Made by a program: the position numbers and the translations under genes. The notes below the pieces were generated by a model, which saw only the letters and a program-made list of their open reading frames with translations, was not told the origin of the DNA and searched no databases. 64,000 nt of DNA, taken from contig JAJECF010000002.1 in the NCBI GenBank assembly GCA_022822125.1, positions 47,928 through 111,927 of the forward strand. Direction: 5' to 3'. This document shows, one piece after another, positions 53,062 to 62,996 of the stretch. Source of the DNA: Alphaproteobacteria bacterium. GTDB lineage: Bacteria > Pseudomonadota > Alphaproteobacteria > Bin95. Positions within the stretch are counted from its first letter, which is position 1. Every line of letters starts with the position of its first letter.

Positions 53062-54552
53062 ATGAACGCGCAAATCTCCCGCAGGGACGCCCTGCGCGCC
53101 GCCGGAAGCCTGCCCCTGTTGTTCGCCGCACGGGCAGCGGGGGCGGCGACGCCTGCCATATCCGATGGAGACCCGGCGCTCGGCTTCGCCACGGCGCGGT
53201 CGGAGCGGCTTTCCGCGCCGCTGCAAACCCTTCGCGGCCGGCTCCCTTCCGGCCTTGCCGGCACGCTCTGGCGCAACGGCCCGGCGGAGCATGACCGCTT
53301 CGGCCATCGCTACGGCCACTGGTTCGACGGCGACGGCATGATGCAGGCATTCCGCTTCGACGGCGCGGGCGTCGCCCACCGGGCGCGGATCCTGGACACG
53401 CCCAAACGCCGCCGCGAGACGGAAGCCGGGCGGCGCATGCTGCCGGCTTTCGGCTCCATGCCGCCCGACCCGGCCGAAATCCGCCGCCCCGATGACATGA
53501 ATTCCGCAAACATCTCCACGATCGTCCATGCCGGGCGGCATATGGCGCTCTGGGAAGGCGGATCGGCGCTGGCCTTCGATCCGGAAACGCTGCAGGCGGG
53601 CGGTTTCGTGGAATGGCGCAAGGATATTGCCGGCGCGCCCTTCTCCGCCCATCCGAAGGTCGAGGCCGACGGCACGATGTGGAATATCGGCTATCTGCCG
53701 GTCCCCCGCCCGGCACTGATCTTCTACCGCATCGACCCGCAGGGCCGGCTCGCAAAGGTCAATCTGCTGCCGATGGCGCCCCTCGGCCTCACCCACGATT
53801 TCGTGGTGACAGAGCGGCGGCTGGTCGTGCTGCTGACCCCTTTCGTGCTGGACCTGGAAAAGTTCGTAGCCGGTCACATGCCCATACTCGACGCCCATGT
53901 CTGGCGGCCCGAACTGGGCGTGCGCGTGCTGGTCGTGGACAAGGACAGCCTGGAGGTCGAGCGCCGGCACCAGCTGCCGCCGGGCTTCCATTTCCATCAC
54001 GGCAACGGTTGGGAAGAGGCGGACGGGACCATCCGACTCGATCTCTGCCAGGCCCCCGACCCGTCCTTCGTCATCCGCGACCTCCGCAATGTCATGCAGG
54101 GCGACACCCGGTTCCGTTCGCAACACCCGGTCTATCGGCGGGTCGTCCTGCGCCCGGACGGCGGCGCCGAATACGAGCACAGCGAAAGGACTGCGGCCGA
54201 CTTCCCGCGCATTGACCCGCGCCGCCTCGGCCGGCGCCACGACACGACCTTCGCGCTGGCCGGCGTGGACGAACCGATCGGCTGGCCGCTCCGGCGCGTC
54301 GTCCGCTTTGCGCCCGGCGAAGTCGATGGCTGGACCTGGCCCCGGCGCCGGATACCGGAAGAACACCTCTTCGTGCCCCGCGGCCCCGGCGAAGGCGACG
54401 GCTGGCTGCTCGGCCCGTTCCTGGACCTGGAGCGGCGTGCTTCGGGGCTCGCCGTTTTCGAGGCGCAACGCCTGGCCGACGGTCCGGTCTGGGAAGGCAT
54501 CCTGCCCTACCCCCTGCCGCTCGGCCTGCACGGGATCTTCGCGCCAGCTTGA
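53062..54552 (+). CDS. Carotenoid cleavage oxygenase family protein with Tat signal (496 aa)
   Basis: Seven-bladed propeller iron oxygenase that cleaves carotenoids or stilbene-like compounds. The four iron histidines are H197 (SAHPK), H245 (LTHDF), H312 (in FHHGN) and H490 (LGLHGIF). The N-terminus has a twin-arginine motif SRRDALR (R7, R8) and a hydrophobic stretch ending near AAGAAT, so it is predicted to be folded and metallated in the cytoplasm and then exported. The longer upstream frame is inside DUF2141. No carotenoid biosynthesis gene except a general polyprenyl synthase is in the window. Confidence 0.9.
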   Translation: MNAQISRRDALRAAGSLPLLFAARAAGAATPAISDGDPALGFATARSERLSAPLQTLRGRLPSGLAGTLWRNGPAEHDRFGHRYGHWFDGDGMMQAFRFDGAGVAHRARILDTPKRRRETEAGRRMLPAFGSMPPDPAEIRRPDDMNSANISTIVHAGRHMALWEGGSALAFDPETLQAGGFVEWRKDIAGAPFSAHPKVEADGTMWNIGYLPVPRPALIFYRIDPQGRLAKVNLLPMAPLGLTHDFVVTERRLVVLLTPFVLDLEKFVAGHMPILDAHVWRPELGVRVLVVDKDSLEVERRHQLPPGFHFHHGNGWEEADGTIRLDLCQAPDPSFVIRDLRNVMQGDTRFRSQHPVYRRVVLRPDGGAEYEHSERTAADFPRIDPRRLGRRHDTTFALAGVDEPIGWPLRRVVRFAPGEVDGWTWPRRRIPEEHLFVPRGPGEGDGWLLGPFLDLERRASGLAVFEAQRLADGPVWEGILPYPLPLGLHGIFAPA

Positions 54553-54620
54553 GGCTTGGCCCTACGCCCCGGCGGTCTGCTATGCTGCGGGCGAAACTAT
54601 GCAGGGAGCTTCGTCCGCCC

Positions 54621-55958
54621 ATGCCGACCGCCGCTTCGCTCGCCCACGCAGACACCAACAATCTCGAACCGTTCTTCATGCCGTTCACGGCGAACCGGAG
54701 CTTCAAGGCGGACCCGCGCCTGATCGTCGGCGCCGAGGGCGTGCATTACATTGCCCGCGACGGCAGGCGCGTGTTCGACGCCTCAGCCGGGCTCTGGTGC
54801 GTGAATGCCGGCCATTGCCGCAGGCCCATCGTCGAGGCCGTGCAGCGGCAGGTGGAGACGATGGACTTCGCGCCGACCTTCCAGATGGGGCATCCGGCAG
54901 CGTTCGAGCTGGCCTCGCGCATCATGCAGATCGCGCCGCCCGGCATGGACTCGGTGTTCTTCGCCAATTCCGGCTCCGAGGCCGTGGACACCGCCCTCAA
55001 GATCGCCATCGCCTGGCACCGGGCGCGCGGCGAGGGGCAGCGCACCCGCCTCATCGGGCGCGAGCGCGGCTATCACGGCGTCGGCTTCGGCGGCACCTCG
55101 GTCGGCGGCATCAAGAACAACCGCAAGGCGTTCGGCATGCTGCTGCCTGGTGTGGACCACCTGCCGCATACGCTCGACCTCGCGGACAACGCCTTCAGCC
55201 GGGGCGAGCCGGAGCACGGGCTTCATCTGGCCGACCAGCTCGAGCGGATCGTCGACCTGCACGACGCCTCCACCATCGCGGCCGTCATCGTCGAGCCCGT
55301 GGCCGGCTCCATCGGCGTCTATCCGCCGCCGAAAGGCTATCTGAAGCGGCTGCGCGAAATCTGCGACCGGCATGGCATCCTGCTCATCTTCGACGAGGTG
55401 ATTACCGGCTTCGGGCGCCTGGGCGCGGCCTTCGCGTCCGAGCGCTTCGGCGTCACGCCCGACATGATGACGACCGCCAAGGGCCTCACCAACGGCACGG
55501 TGCCGGCGTCGGCCGTCATCATGCAGAAGGATATCTACGACACCTTCATGACCGGCCCGGAATGGATGGTCGAGCTGACGCACGGCTACACCTATTCCGC
55601 GCACCCGCTCGCGGTCGCGGCGGGCCTCGCGACGCTCGACCTCTACCGGGACGAGGGGCTGTTCGAACGCTCGGCCGCCCTCTCGCCCGTCTTCGAGGAT
55701 GCGGTCCACAGCCTGAAAGGGCTGCCGAATGTCATCGACGTGCGCAATATCGGCATGATGGGCGCGGTCGAGTTCGCGCCCCGCGGCGGCGAGCCGGGCC
55801 GGCGCGGCTACGATGTGTTCCTCGACTGCTGGCAATCGGGCGTCTATTGCCGCCAGGCTGGCGATACGCTCGCCTTCTCGCCGCCCTTCATCATCGAGGA
55901 AGGCGAGATCGAGCAGATATTCGCGATCGTGGCAGACGCCATACGCCGGACCGAGTGA
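54621..55958 (+). CDS. Class III aminotransferase, omega-amino acid:pyruvate type (445 aa)
   Basis: PLP enzyme transferring amino groups from beta-alanine or other omega-amines to pyruvate. The start NLEPFFMPFTANRSFK, FFANSGSEAVDTALK (PLP phosphate site), DEVITGFGRLG and the PLP lysine in TTAKGLTNG are characteristic. ATG 54621 has GGGAG 12 bases upstream; earlier ATGs in frame are less likely. It lies 68 bases after the carotenoid oxygenase and may be separately transcribed. Confidence 0.93.
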   Translation: MPTAASLAHADTNNLEPFFMPFTANRSFKADPRLIVGAEGVHYIARDGRRVFDASAGLWCVNAGHCRRPIVEAVQRQVETMDFAPTFQMGHPAAFELASRIMQIAPPGMDSVFFANSGSEAVDTALKIAIAWHRARGEGQRTRLIGRERGYHGVGFGGTSVGGIKNNRKAFGMLLPGVDHLPHTLDLADNAFSRGEPEHGLHLADQLERIVDLHDASTIAAVIVEPVAGSIGVYPPPKGYLKRLREICDRHGILLIFDEVITGFGRLGAAFASERFGVTPDMMTTAKGLTNGTVPASAVIMQKDIYDTFMTGPEWMVELTHGYTYSAHPLAVAAGLATLDLYRDEGLFERSAALSPVFEDAVHSLKGLPNVIDVRNIGMMGAVEFAPRGGEPGRRGYDVFLDCWQSGVYCRQAGDTLAFSPPFIIEEGEIEQIFAIVADAIRRTE

Positions 55959-55976
55959 CTGCCGGCGGTCTGGGCC

Positions 55977-57824
55977 TCAGCCGATAGAGGCAGCGGAGAC
56001 GCGAGGCGGTATGCCAGCCTCGGCGACCGGCGCCACGCCATTGCCACCTGCCGTGAACTGCAGCTCGGCGAGGCGGGCATAGAGGCCGCCGGCGGCCAGC
56101 AACTGGTCGTGCGTTCCGGTCGCGACGGCCCGGCCCCGGTCCAGCACGACGATACGGTCCGCATTCATCACCGTTGCGAGGCGGTGCGCGATGACGATGG
56201 TGGTCCGGCCGCGCGACAGGCGGGCGAGCGCGTCCTGGATCAGCCGTTCGTTCTCCGAGTCGAGCGCGCTTGTCGCTTCGTCCAGCAGCAGCACTGCCGG
56301 GTCCCGCAGAATAGCGCGGGCGATGGCGAGGCGCTGGCGCTGGCCGGCGGAAAGGCGCACGCCGCGTTCGCCGAGGTAGCTGTCATAGCCTTCCGGCAGC
56401 GCGCGGAGGAACTCGTCGGCCGCTGCCGCCTTCGCCGCTTCGACGATCTCCGCATTGCTGGCGTCGGGGCGTCCATAGGCGATGTTCTCGCGCGCCGTGG
56501 TCGAGAACACGACCGGCTCCTGGGGCACGAGGCCGAAGCATGCCCGCACCGCCGCCGGCGCCGCCAGGCAGATATCGATGCTGTCGAGCGCAATCCGCCC
56601 GCCGGTCGGGTCGTAAAAGCGCAGCAGCAGGTTGAAGAGCGTTGACTTGCCGGCTCCCGACGGCCCGACCACGGCCACGGTCTCGCCCGGCGCAATGTCG
56701 AGGTCGAACTCGCTCAACACCGGCCTGTGGGGCGCGGAAGGATAAGCGAAAGTCGTCACCTCGAAAGCCACCCTGCCCCGCGAGGTCTCCGGCAAGGCCG
56801 CCGGATGGGCGGGCGCGGCGATCTCCGGCTGCGCGGCCAGCAGGTCCATCAGCCGCTCCGCCGCCCCGGCGGCGCGCTGCAGGTCGCCCACCACCTCGCT
56901 GAGCGCGCCCAGCGCCGCGGCCGCCACCACGGCATAGAAGACGAAGGCCGAGAGATCGCCCGCCGACATGGCGCCGGTCATCACATCCCGGCCGCCGAGC
57001 CAGAGGATCGTGCAGACCGCGCCCAGCGCCAGCACGATCACAACGACGGCAAGTGCCGAGCGCACGCGCGTCCGCTGAATGGCGGTGCGGAACGCTTCCT
57101 CCACCCGCATGGAGAAATCGACGACATCCAGAGCCTCATGGCCGAAGGCCTGCACGGTGCGCACCGCCGAGATCGACTCCTCCACATGCGCACCGACATC
57201 CGCCACCCGATCCTGCGCCGCGCGGGAGAGGCGGCGCACCCGCCGGCCCAGCAGCAGGATCGGCAGCAGCACAAGCGGGATGACCAGCACAACCAGCCCG
57301 GTGAGGCGCGGGCTCGTGACCAGCAGCATGGCGGCGGCGCCGATAAACAGCAGCAGATTCCTGAGCGCCATGGAGACCGTCGAGCCGACAACGGTCTGGA
57401 TCAGCGTGGTGTCCGTGGTCAGACGGGAGAGAATCTCGCCGGTCTTGGTTACCTCGAAGAAGCTCGGGCTGAGCTTCAGGATATGGGCGAACACATTCCG
57501 GCGCAGGTCCGCCACCACACGCTCCCCGACCCAGGCGACCAGGTAGGACCGGAAGAAGGTCGCCGCCGCCAGCAGCACGATGACGCCGAGCAGGATGACC
57601 AGGGCGGCGTCCAGCACCGCGGGGTCGGTGCCGGCGATGCCGTTATCGACGAGATGGCGCAGCCCGAGGCCGATGGCCAGCACCGTGCTCGCGGCGACGA
57701 CCAGCGCGACGGCGGCGCCGGCGGCCTGCCGCCAGTAAGGCGCGAGATAACCCGCCAGCGCGCGGAGCGGGCGCAGGTTGTACGAGCCCTCTCGGGCATG
57801 CATGGCCGGGTTCGGTCGTCTCAT
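55977..57824 (-). CDS. ABC exporter half-transporter, MsbA-like (615 aa)
   Basis: Fused six-helix membrane domain (about residues 25-320) and ATPase domain (about 370-600). Walker A is GPSGAGKST, the signature reads LSAGQRQR instead of LSGGQRQR, and Walker B is VLLLDEATS. It acts as a homodimer or heterodimer. ATG 57824 gives the usual N-terminus. Divergent from rpmE across 127 bases, an arrangement common in alphaproteobacteria. The substrate could be a lipid or a peptide. Confidence 0.9.
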   Translation of the reverse strand: MRRPNPAMHAREGSYNLRPLRALAGYLAPYWRQAAGAAVALVVAASTVLAIGLGLRHLVDNGIAGTDPAVLDAALVILLGVIVLLAAATFFRSYLVAWVGERVVADLRRNVFAHILKLSPSFFEVTKTGEILSRLTTDTTLIQTVVGSTVSMALRNLLLFIGAAAMLLVTSPRLTGLVVLVIPLVLLPILLLGRRVRRLSRAAQDRVADVGAHVEESISAVRTVQAFGHEALDVVDFSMRVEEAFRTAIQRTRVRSALAVVVIVLALGAVCTILWLGGRDVMTGAMSAGDLSAFVFYAVVAAAALGALSEVVGDLQRAAGAAERLMDLLAAQPEIAAPAHPAALPETSRGRVAFEVTTFAYPSAPHRPVLSEFDLDIAPGETVAVVGPSGAGKSTLFNLLLRFYDPTGGRIALDSIDICLAAPAAVRACFGLVPQEPVVFSTTARENIAYGRPDASNAEIVEAAKAAAADEFLRALPEGYDSYLGERGVRLSAGQRQRLAIARAILRDPAVLLLDEATSALDSENERLIQDALARLSRGRTTIVIAHRLATVMNADRIVVLDRGRAVATGTHDQLLAAGGLYARLAELQFTAGGNGVAPVAEAGIPPRVSAASIG

Positions 57825-57890
57825 CGCCTCTCTTCGCTCGCCGCGGCGAAGAAGCGTAATAGCCGCCGCGCCGCGCATAGTGCAGGCGGG

Positions 57891-57919
57891 TTGAGCGCCA
57901 TGCCGCGCTTCGCTATACA
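57891..57919 (+). promoter_or_regulatory. sigma-70 promoter of rpmE
   Basis: TTGAGC, a 17-base spacer and TATACA. The start point would be near 57926, giving a leader of about 26 bases before the rpmE ATG. Spacing and hexamers are good. Confidence 0.6.
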
Positions 57920-57951
57920 GGCGCGCCTTGCCCTCCCTGGAGCGTCCGCCG

Positions 57952-58173
57952 ATGAAGCCCGACATCCATCCCGACTATCACGAGATCACCGTCGTGATGA
58001 CGGACGGGACCGAGTTCAAGACGCGCTCCACCTGGGGCAATGAAGGCGACGCCTTGCGGCTCGACATCGACCCGCTCTCCCATCCTGCCTGGATCGGTGG
58101 CAACCAGCGGCTTGTCGATACCGGCGGCCAGGTGGCGCGTTTCAATAAACGCTTCAGCAATTTCGGTATCTAG
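57952..58173 (+). CDS. rpmE: 50S ribosomal protein L31 (73 aa)
   Basis: Ribosomal large-subunit protein. It begins [14 protein letters not shown] and ends [13 protein letters not shown]. There is no cysteine at all, so it is the zinc-free form. ATG 57952 has GGAG about 10 bases upstream; an ATG 8 codons earlier is not expected. The next gene starts 13 bases after the stop. Confidence 0.96.
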   Translation: MKPDIHPDYHEITVVMTDGTEFKTRSTWGNEGDALRLDIDPLSHPAWIGGNQRLVDTGGQVARFNKRFSNFGI

Positions 58174-58186
58174 CCACCTTCGGCCG

Positions 58187-59098
58187 ATGGACGGCGAGAC
58201 GCTCTCGCCCCCGACGCCCCGGCGCATATCAGCTGCAGCCTGCAACAGCGCGTCCTATGAGGTCCACCGCCCGGACGAGCAGTTGCTGCCCGTCATTGTC
58301 GCCAGCCCCCATAGCGGCGCGGTCTATCCGTCCGCCTTCCTGGAAGCGTCGCCTCTCGATCTGGACCTGCTGCGCCGTTCGGAAGATTGTCACGTAGACC
58401 GGCTCGGGGCCGGCGCGGTTGCGATAGGCGCGCCTCTGCTTCGCGCACATGTTCCGCGCGTGTTCCTCGATGTCAACCGCGAACCCTGGGAGCTCGACCC
58501 GGAGATGTTCGCGGAGCCGCTGCCCGGCTATGCGAAGACCCGGACGCCGCGCGTAGCGTCCGGGCTCGGCGCCATTCCGCGCCTTGTCGGCAACGGACTC
58601 GAAATCTACCGCGCCAAGCTCACCTTCCGCGAAGCGCGCCATCGGGTGGAGCGTTTCCACGCGCCCTACCACGCGGCGCTGACGGCGCTGGTTGAGGAGA
58701 CCGGCCGGCGCTTCGGGCAAGCGCTGTTGATCGACCTGCACTCGATGCCGTCCGCAAGCTGGGGCGGGCGCTGGCCGGAAGGCGTCGAAGGCGCCGACAT
58801 CGTCCTCGGCGACCGCTACGGCATGGCGTGCGCGCGCAGCATTACAGCAGCCGCCCATGCCTGCCTCTCGGACCGGGGCTACAACGTCGTGCGCAACGAC
58901 CCCTATGCCGGAGGCTATACAACGAGACGCTACGGCAGGCCCGGCAAAGGGCGCCATGCGCTCCAGGTGGAGATCAACCGGTCGCTCTACATGGACGAGG
59001 CAACCCTTGCGCCCCGGGCGGGCTTTGCGCAACTGGCGAATGACCTGACGACGTTGGTCGAGCGCCTGGCGGGCGTCCTGCAAAGACTGCCGGCATGA
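58187..59098 (+). CDS. N-formylglutamate amidohydrolase family protein (303 aa)
   Basis: Family of zinc-dependent hydrolases that release formate from N-formylglutamate in histidine catabolism. The active-site region includes ASPHSGAVYP, FLDVNREPWELD, LLIDLHSMPS and GRHALQVEINRSLYMDE. ATG 58187 gives a normal start. No hut genes are nearby; it is sandwiched between rpmE and the trehalose genes and overlaps otsB by 4 bases (ATGA). Its exact substrate is therefore open. Confidence 0.9.
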   Translation: MDGETLSPPTPRRISAAACNSASYEVHRPDEQLLPVIVASPHSGAVYPSAFLEASPLDLDLLRRSEDCHVDRLGAGAVAIGAPLLRAHVPRVFLDVNREPWELDPEMFAEPLPGYAKTRTPRVASGLGAIPRLVGNGLEIYRAKLTFREARHRVERFHAPYHAALTALVEETGRRFGQALLIDLHSMPSASWGGRWPEGVEGADIVLGDRYGMACARSITAAAHACLSDRGYNVVRNDPYAGGYTTRRYGRPGKGRHALQVEINRSLYMDEATLAPRAGFAQLANDLTTLVERLAGVLQRLPA

Positions 59099-59823
59099 GG
59101 CCGCCCCGCATCGTTGCAGGCGACGCGCTGTTTCTGGACCTCGACGGCACGCTGGTCGAAATCGCGCCGACGCCGGACGCAGTGCGGCCCGCGGGACATC
59201 TGGGAGCGCTGCTCGAAAACGCAGCCCGGCATGTCGGATCGGCGCTCGCTATCGTCAGCGGGCGGTCCATCCGCGACATAGACCGCATACTGGCGCCGCT
59301 GACCCTGCCAGCCGCCGGTTTGCACGGACTCGAACGGCGCGCCGGTGGCGGCGCATACTACGGCCCGCCGCCCGCCCTGCCCCGCTTCGACCAGTTGCGG
59401 ACGGCACTCGGGCGCTTTGCGGCGGAGCACCCCGGCCTCCTGCTCGAAGACAAGGGCGCGGCGCTGGCCCTGCATTACCGCGCCCGGCCGGAATTGGCTG
59501 CGGAGTCTGCTGCCGCTGTAGAGGCAGCTCTCGGCGGGGCGTGCAGCGGTATCACGGTCCAGCGCGGCAAGGCGGTCATCGAGCTTCGCCCCGAAGGTGC
59601 CGACAAGGGCGCAGCGGTTGCGGCCTTCATGTCCGAATCGCCTTTCGCCGGCCGGTGCCCGGTATTTGCAGGCGATGACATAACGGATGAAGCTGCGTTC
59701 CGCGCCGTTCGTGCGCAGGGCGGCGTCGCGGTGCGCGTTGGCGGCGAAGCCGATACCGCCGCAGAATGGCGCCTTGCGAATGTGGCGGCCGTCCACGCCT
59801 GGCTGGCCGACAGGGAGGAGTGA
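59095..59823 (+). CDS. otsB: Trehalose-6-phosphate phosphatase (242 aa)
   Basis: HAD-family phosphatase releasing trehalose from trehalose-6-phosphate. Motif I is DLDGTL (D15, D17), motif II lies in IVSGR, and GDDITDEAAF is the motif IV aspartate cluster. The ATG overlaps the previous stop as ATGA. Followed after 1 base by the GH15 gene. The complete set otsB, GH15, otsA and glk forms one operon. Confidence 0.93.
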   Translation: MRPPRIVAGDALFLDLDGTLVEIAPTPDAVRPAGHLGALLENAARHVGSALAIVSGRSIRDIDRILAPLTLPAAGLHGLERRAGGGAYYGPPPALPRFDQLRTALGRFAAEHPGLLLEDKGAALALHYRARPELAAESAAAVEAALGGACSGITVQRGKAVIELRPEGADKGAAVAAFMSESPFAGRCPVFAGDDITDEAAFRAVRAQGGVAVRVGGEADTAAEWRLANVAAVHAWLADREE

Positions 59824-59824
59824 G

Positions 59825-61603
59825 ATGCGCTCGCTGGAACTAAGCATGATCGGCAACAGCAGCTACGCCGCGCTGCTCGACCCGCGCGGACGCATCGTCT
59901 GGGCCTGTATGCCGCGCTTCGACGGCAATCCGGTCTTCTGCGACCTGCTGGAGCCCCAGAAGGACATCGGCTTCTACGAGATCGAGATCGAAGGCTTCCT
60001 GCGCAGCGAACAGACCTATCGACCCAACTCGGCCATCGTCGAGACCTGCCTGTTTGCGGAAAACGGGGCCGCGATCGAGATTCTGGACTTCGCGCCCCGA
60101 TTCAAGCAATTCGGGCGGCTGTTTCGGCCGCTGACCCTGGTGCGGCGCATCCGCCGCCTCGGCGGCGCACCGCGCATCCGCATAAGACTGCGCCCCGCCG
60201 GCAATTACGGCGCCGAGGCGGCGGCGGTGACGCGCGGCAGCAACCATGTCCGCTACATCCTGTCGGACCATGTCCTGCGCCTGACGACCGACGCGCCGGT
60301 CTCCTTCGTGCTCGACGAGACGTCGTTCCTTCTGGACAAGCCCGTCGATCTTGTCCTGACGCAGGACGAGGCGCTGACGAGGTCGGTACATGAGGTTGCG
60401 CGCGATTTCGAGGAGCGGACGGACGATTACTGGCGTGAATGGGCGCGCTACCTTGCCGTGCCTTTCGAATGGCAGGACGCCGTCATACGCGCAGCGATCA
60501 CACTCAAGCTGTGCTCGGTCGAGGACAGCGGCGCCATCGTCGCAGCCGTCACCACCTCGGTCCCGGAAGCGGCAGGCACCGAGCGTAATTGGGATTACCG
60601 TTTCTGCTGGCTGCGCGACGCCTATTTCACCATACAGGCGCTCAACCGGCTCGGCGCCACGCGCACTATGGAGGAGTTCCTCCGCTACATCCTCAATATC
60701 GTCGCCTCGAGTCCCGACGGTCGCCTGCAGCCGGTGTTCGGCGTGCATATGGAGACAACGCTTTCGGAATCCTCCGTGGAAAGCCTGCGCGGTTATCGGG
60801 GACACCAGCCTGTGCGGGTCGGCAATCTCGCCTATGTGCAGACCCAGCACGATGTTTACGGCGCCGTGGTGCTCGCCTGCGCCCAGGCGTTCTTCGACCA
60901 GCGCATCGACCTGCATGGCGACGACCGGCTGTTCGAAACCCTGGAGCGAATTGGGGAGGTGGCGGCGCGCATGTACGACCAGCCCGACGCCGGCCTCTGG
61001 GAATTGCGCGGACGCCAACGCGCCCACACCTTCTCGGCGCTGATGTGCTGGGCCGCCTGCGACCGGCTGGCCCGAATCGCCATGCAACTCGACCAGCCGG
61101 ACCGCGCCTCCATATGGAACGGACACGCCCGAACGATCCGGGCGCGGATCGAGAAGGATGGCTGGAACGAGGAGAAGCAGGCCTATGTCAGCGCATTCGG
61201 CGGCACGGAGGTGGATGCGGCGCTGCTGCTGATGCACGAGCTGTCCTTCTGCGAAGCCGACGATCCGCGCTTTCTCGGCACCGTCTCGGCGGTTGAACGC
61301 GAACTCCGCCGCGGCGACCACGTATTCCGCTATGTCGAAGCCGACGATTTCGGAACGCCGCATAACGCATTCAATGTCTGCACTTTCTGGTATATTGACG
61401 CTTTGGCGGCGATCGGTCGCCGGGACGAGGCGCGCCGGCTGTTCGAGAACATGCTGGCATGCCGGAACCGGGCGGGGCTCCTGTCGGAGGACCTGAACAC
61501 CGAGACGAACGAGCTATGGGGCAACATTCCGCAGACCTACAGCATGGTCGGTCTGATCGTGTCGGCGCTGCGCCTCTCGAAGTCCTGGGAGGAAGCGTTC
61601 TGA
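59825..61603 (+). CDS. Glycoside hydrolase family 15 protein, trehalase or glucoamylase-like (592 aa)
   Basis: The N-terminal beta-sandwich (about 1-240) is followed by an (alpha/alpha)6 catalytic barrel. The RNWDYRFCWLRDA motif (about 256-268) and the C-terminal LLSEDLNTETNELWGNIPQTYS segment carry the expected catalytic and substrate-binding residues. GH15 includes bacterial trehalases and glucoamylases; location between otsB and otsA favours trehalose as substrate. GGGAGGAG precedes the ATG. There is no signal peptide, so it is probably cytoplasmic. Confidence 0.9.
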   Translation: MRSLELSMIGNSSYAALLDPRGRIVWACMPRFDGNPVFCDLLEPQKDIGFYEIEIEGFLRSEQTYRPNSAIVETCLFAENGAAIEILDFAPRFKQFGRLFRPLTLVRRIRRLGGAPRIRIRLRPAGNYGAEAAAVTRGSNHVRYILSDHVLRLTTDAPVSFVLDETSFLLDKPVDLVLTQDEALTRSVHEVARDFEERTDDYWREWARYLAVPFEWQDAVIRAAITLKLCSVEDSGAIVAAVTTSVPEAAGTERNWDYRFCWLRDAYFTIQALNRLGATRTMEEFLRYILNIVASSPDGRLQPVFGVHMETTLSESSVESLRGYRGHQPVRVGNLAYVQTQHDVYGAVVLACAQAFFDQRIDLHGDDRLFETLERIGEVAARMYDQPDAGLWELRGRQRAHTFSALMCWAACDRLARIAMQLDQPDRASIWNGHARTIRARIEKDGWNEEKQAYVSAFGGTEVDAALLLMHELSFCEADDPRFLGTVSAVERELRRGDHVFRYVEADDFGTPHNAFNVCTFWYIDALAAIGRRDEARRLFENMLACRNRAGLLSEDLNTETNELWGNIPQTYSMVGLIVSALRLSKSWEEAF

Positions 61604-61616
61604 AAAGGGTCCACCC

Positions 61617-62996
61617 GTGAGCCGGCTTGTCGTCGTTTCCAACCGGGTGGCCCCGATAGACGAGACCAAGCCGACCTCCGGGGGGCTGGCGATCGCCGTT
61701 CTGGCCGCGCTCAAGCGTTCCGGCGGCATATGGTTCGGATGGAGCGGCGAGGTCGCCGACGTTCCGGGCGAGGTCGTGCGCAAGGTCCGGTCCGGCAGGC
61801 TTACCTATGCGACCTTCGATCTGTCGACGCAGGACCACGAGGAGTATTACAACGGCTTTGCGAACAGCACGCTCTGGCCGCTCTTCCACTATCGGCTGGA
61901 CCTCGCGAATTTCAGCCGCCGAAACTATGACGGCTATCGGCGGGTCAATGCCTATTTCGCCCGCAAGCTGGTTGATCTCATCGAGCCCGACGATCTTATC
62001 TGGGTTCACGACTACCATCTGATTCCGATGGCCGAGGAGCTTCGCCGCGCCGGAGTCGCCAACCGCATCGGCTTCTTCCTGCACACGCCTCTGCCGTCGC
62101 TGGAGCTGTTGCTCGCACTACCGGAGCACCGCGAGTTGATGCGCTCCTTCTTCGCCTACGACCTGATCGGCTTCCAGACCGAAGCGGACCGCCGCAGCCT
62201 GCTCGACTATGCGCTTCAGGAGGCCGGCGGCGAGATGGCGGGCGATACCGTCGTCCATGCTCTCGGACGAACGGCCTCCGCCGAGGTCCATCCCATCGGC
62301 GTCGATACGGACAATATCGAGCGGGCGGCTGCCAGTGCCGCCGCGGCCCGATACGGGGCGCGCCTGCGCACCAGTCTTGGCGGTCGCCGGCTGATCGTGG
62401 GCGTGGACCGGCTGGACTACTCCAAGGGCCTGCCGGAGCGTTTCATAGCGTTCGGCCGCCTTCTGGGCGCCTATCCGGCCAACCGGAACCGGGTGAGCCT
62501 GATGCAAATCGCAACGCCGACCCGCGCCGGTGTTCCCGAATATGAGGAAATCAGGCGAACGCTGGAGACACTGGCAGGACACATCAACGGCGAATTTGCG
62601 GATTTCGACTGGGTGCCGATTCGCTATCTCAACAAGAGCTTCGCGCGGCGCACACTGTTCGGCCTGCTGCGCACGGCGCAGGTCGGGTTGATAACCCCGC
62701 TGCGCGACGGCATGAACCTTGTCGCAATGGAATATATCGCGTCCCAGCCGCCCTCGGACCCGGGCGTGCTCGTCCTGTCGCGTTTCGCCGGCGCGGTCCA
62801 TTCGATACCGTGCGCCCTGATCGTCAATCCCTATGACGCAGAGGGCATGGCCGAAGCCATCCAGTCGGCGCTGGACATGCCGCGCGAAGAACGGGTCGAA
62901 CGCTGGCAGGCGAACATGGAGGCGCTGCGCCGCAACGATGTCAGCCGCTGGCGCGAAACCTTCGTCTCCCGGCTGGCGGAGGCGCCCTTCGCATGA
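61617..62996 (+). CDS. otsA: Trehalose-6-phosphate synthase (459 aa)
   Basis: GT20 glycosyltransferase joining UDP-glucose and glucose-6-phosphate. The start SRLVVVSNRVAP, WVHDYHLIPMAEELR, GVDRLDYSKGLPER and LRDGMNLVAMEYIA are diagnostic. It uses a GTG start 13 bases after the GH15 stop. Its stop overlaps the glk start (ATGA). Confidence 0.95.
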   Translation: MSRLVVVSNRVAPIDETKPTSGGLAIAVLAALKRSGGIWFGWSGEVADVPGEVVRKVRSGRLTYATFDLSTQDHEEYYNGFANSTLWPLFHYRLDLANFSRRNYDGYRRVNAYFARKLVDLIEPDDLIWVHDYHLIPMAEELRRAGVANRIGFFLHTPLPSLELLLALPEHRELMRSFFAYDLIGFQTEADRRSLLDYALQEAGGEMAGDTVVHALGRTASAEVHPIGVDTDNIERAAASAAAARYGARLRTSLGGRRLIVGVDRLDYSKGLPERFIAFGRLLGAYPANRNRVSLMQIATPTRAGVPEYEEIRRTLETLAGHINGEFADFDWVPIRYLNKSFARRTLFGLLRTAQVGLITPLRDGMNLVAMEYIASQPPSDPGVLVLSRFAGAVHSIPCALIVNPYDAEGMAEAIQSALDMPREERVERWQANMEALRRNDVSRWRETFVSRLAEAPFA

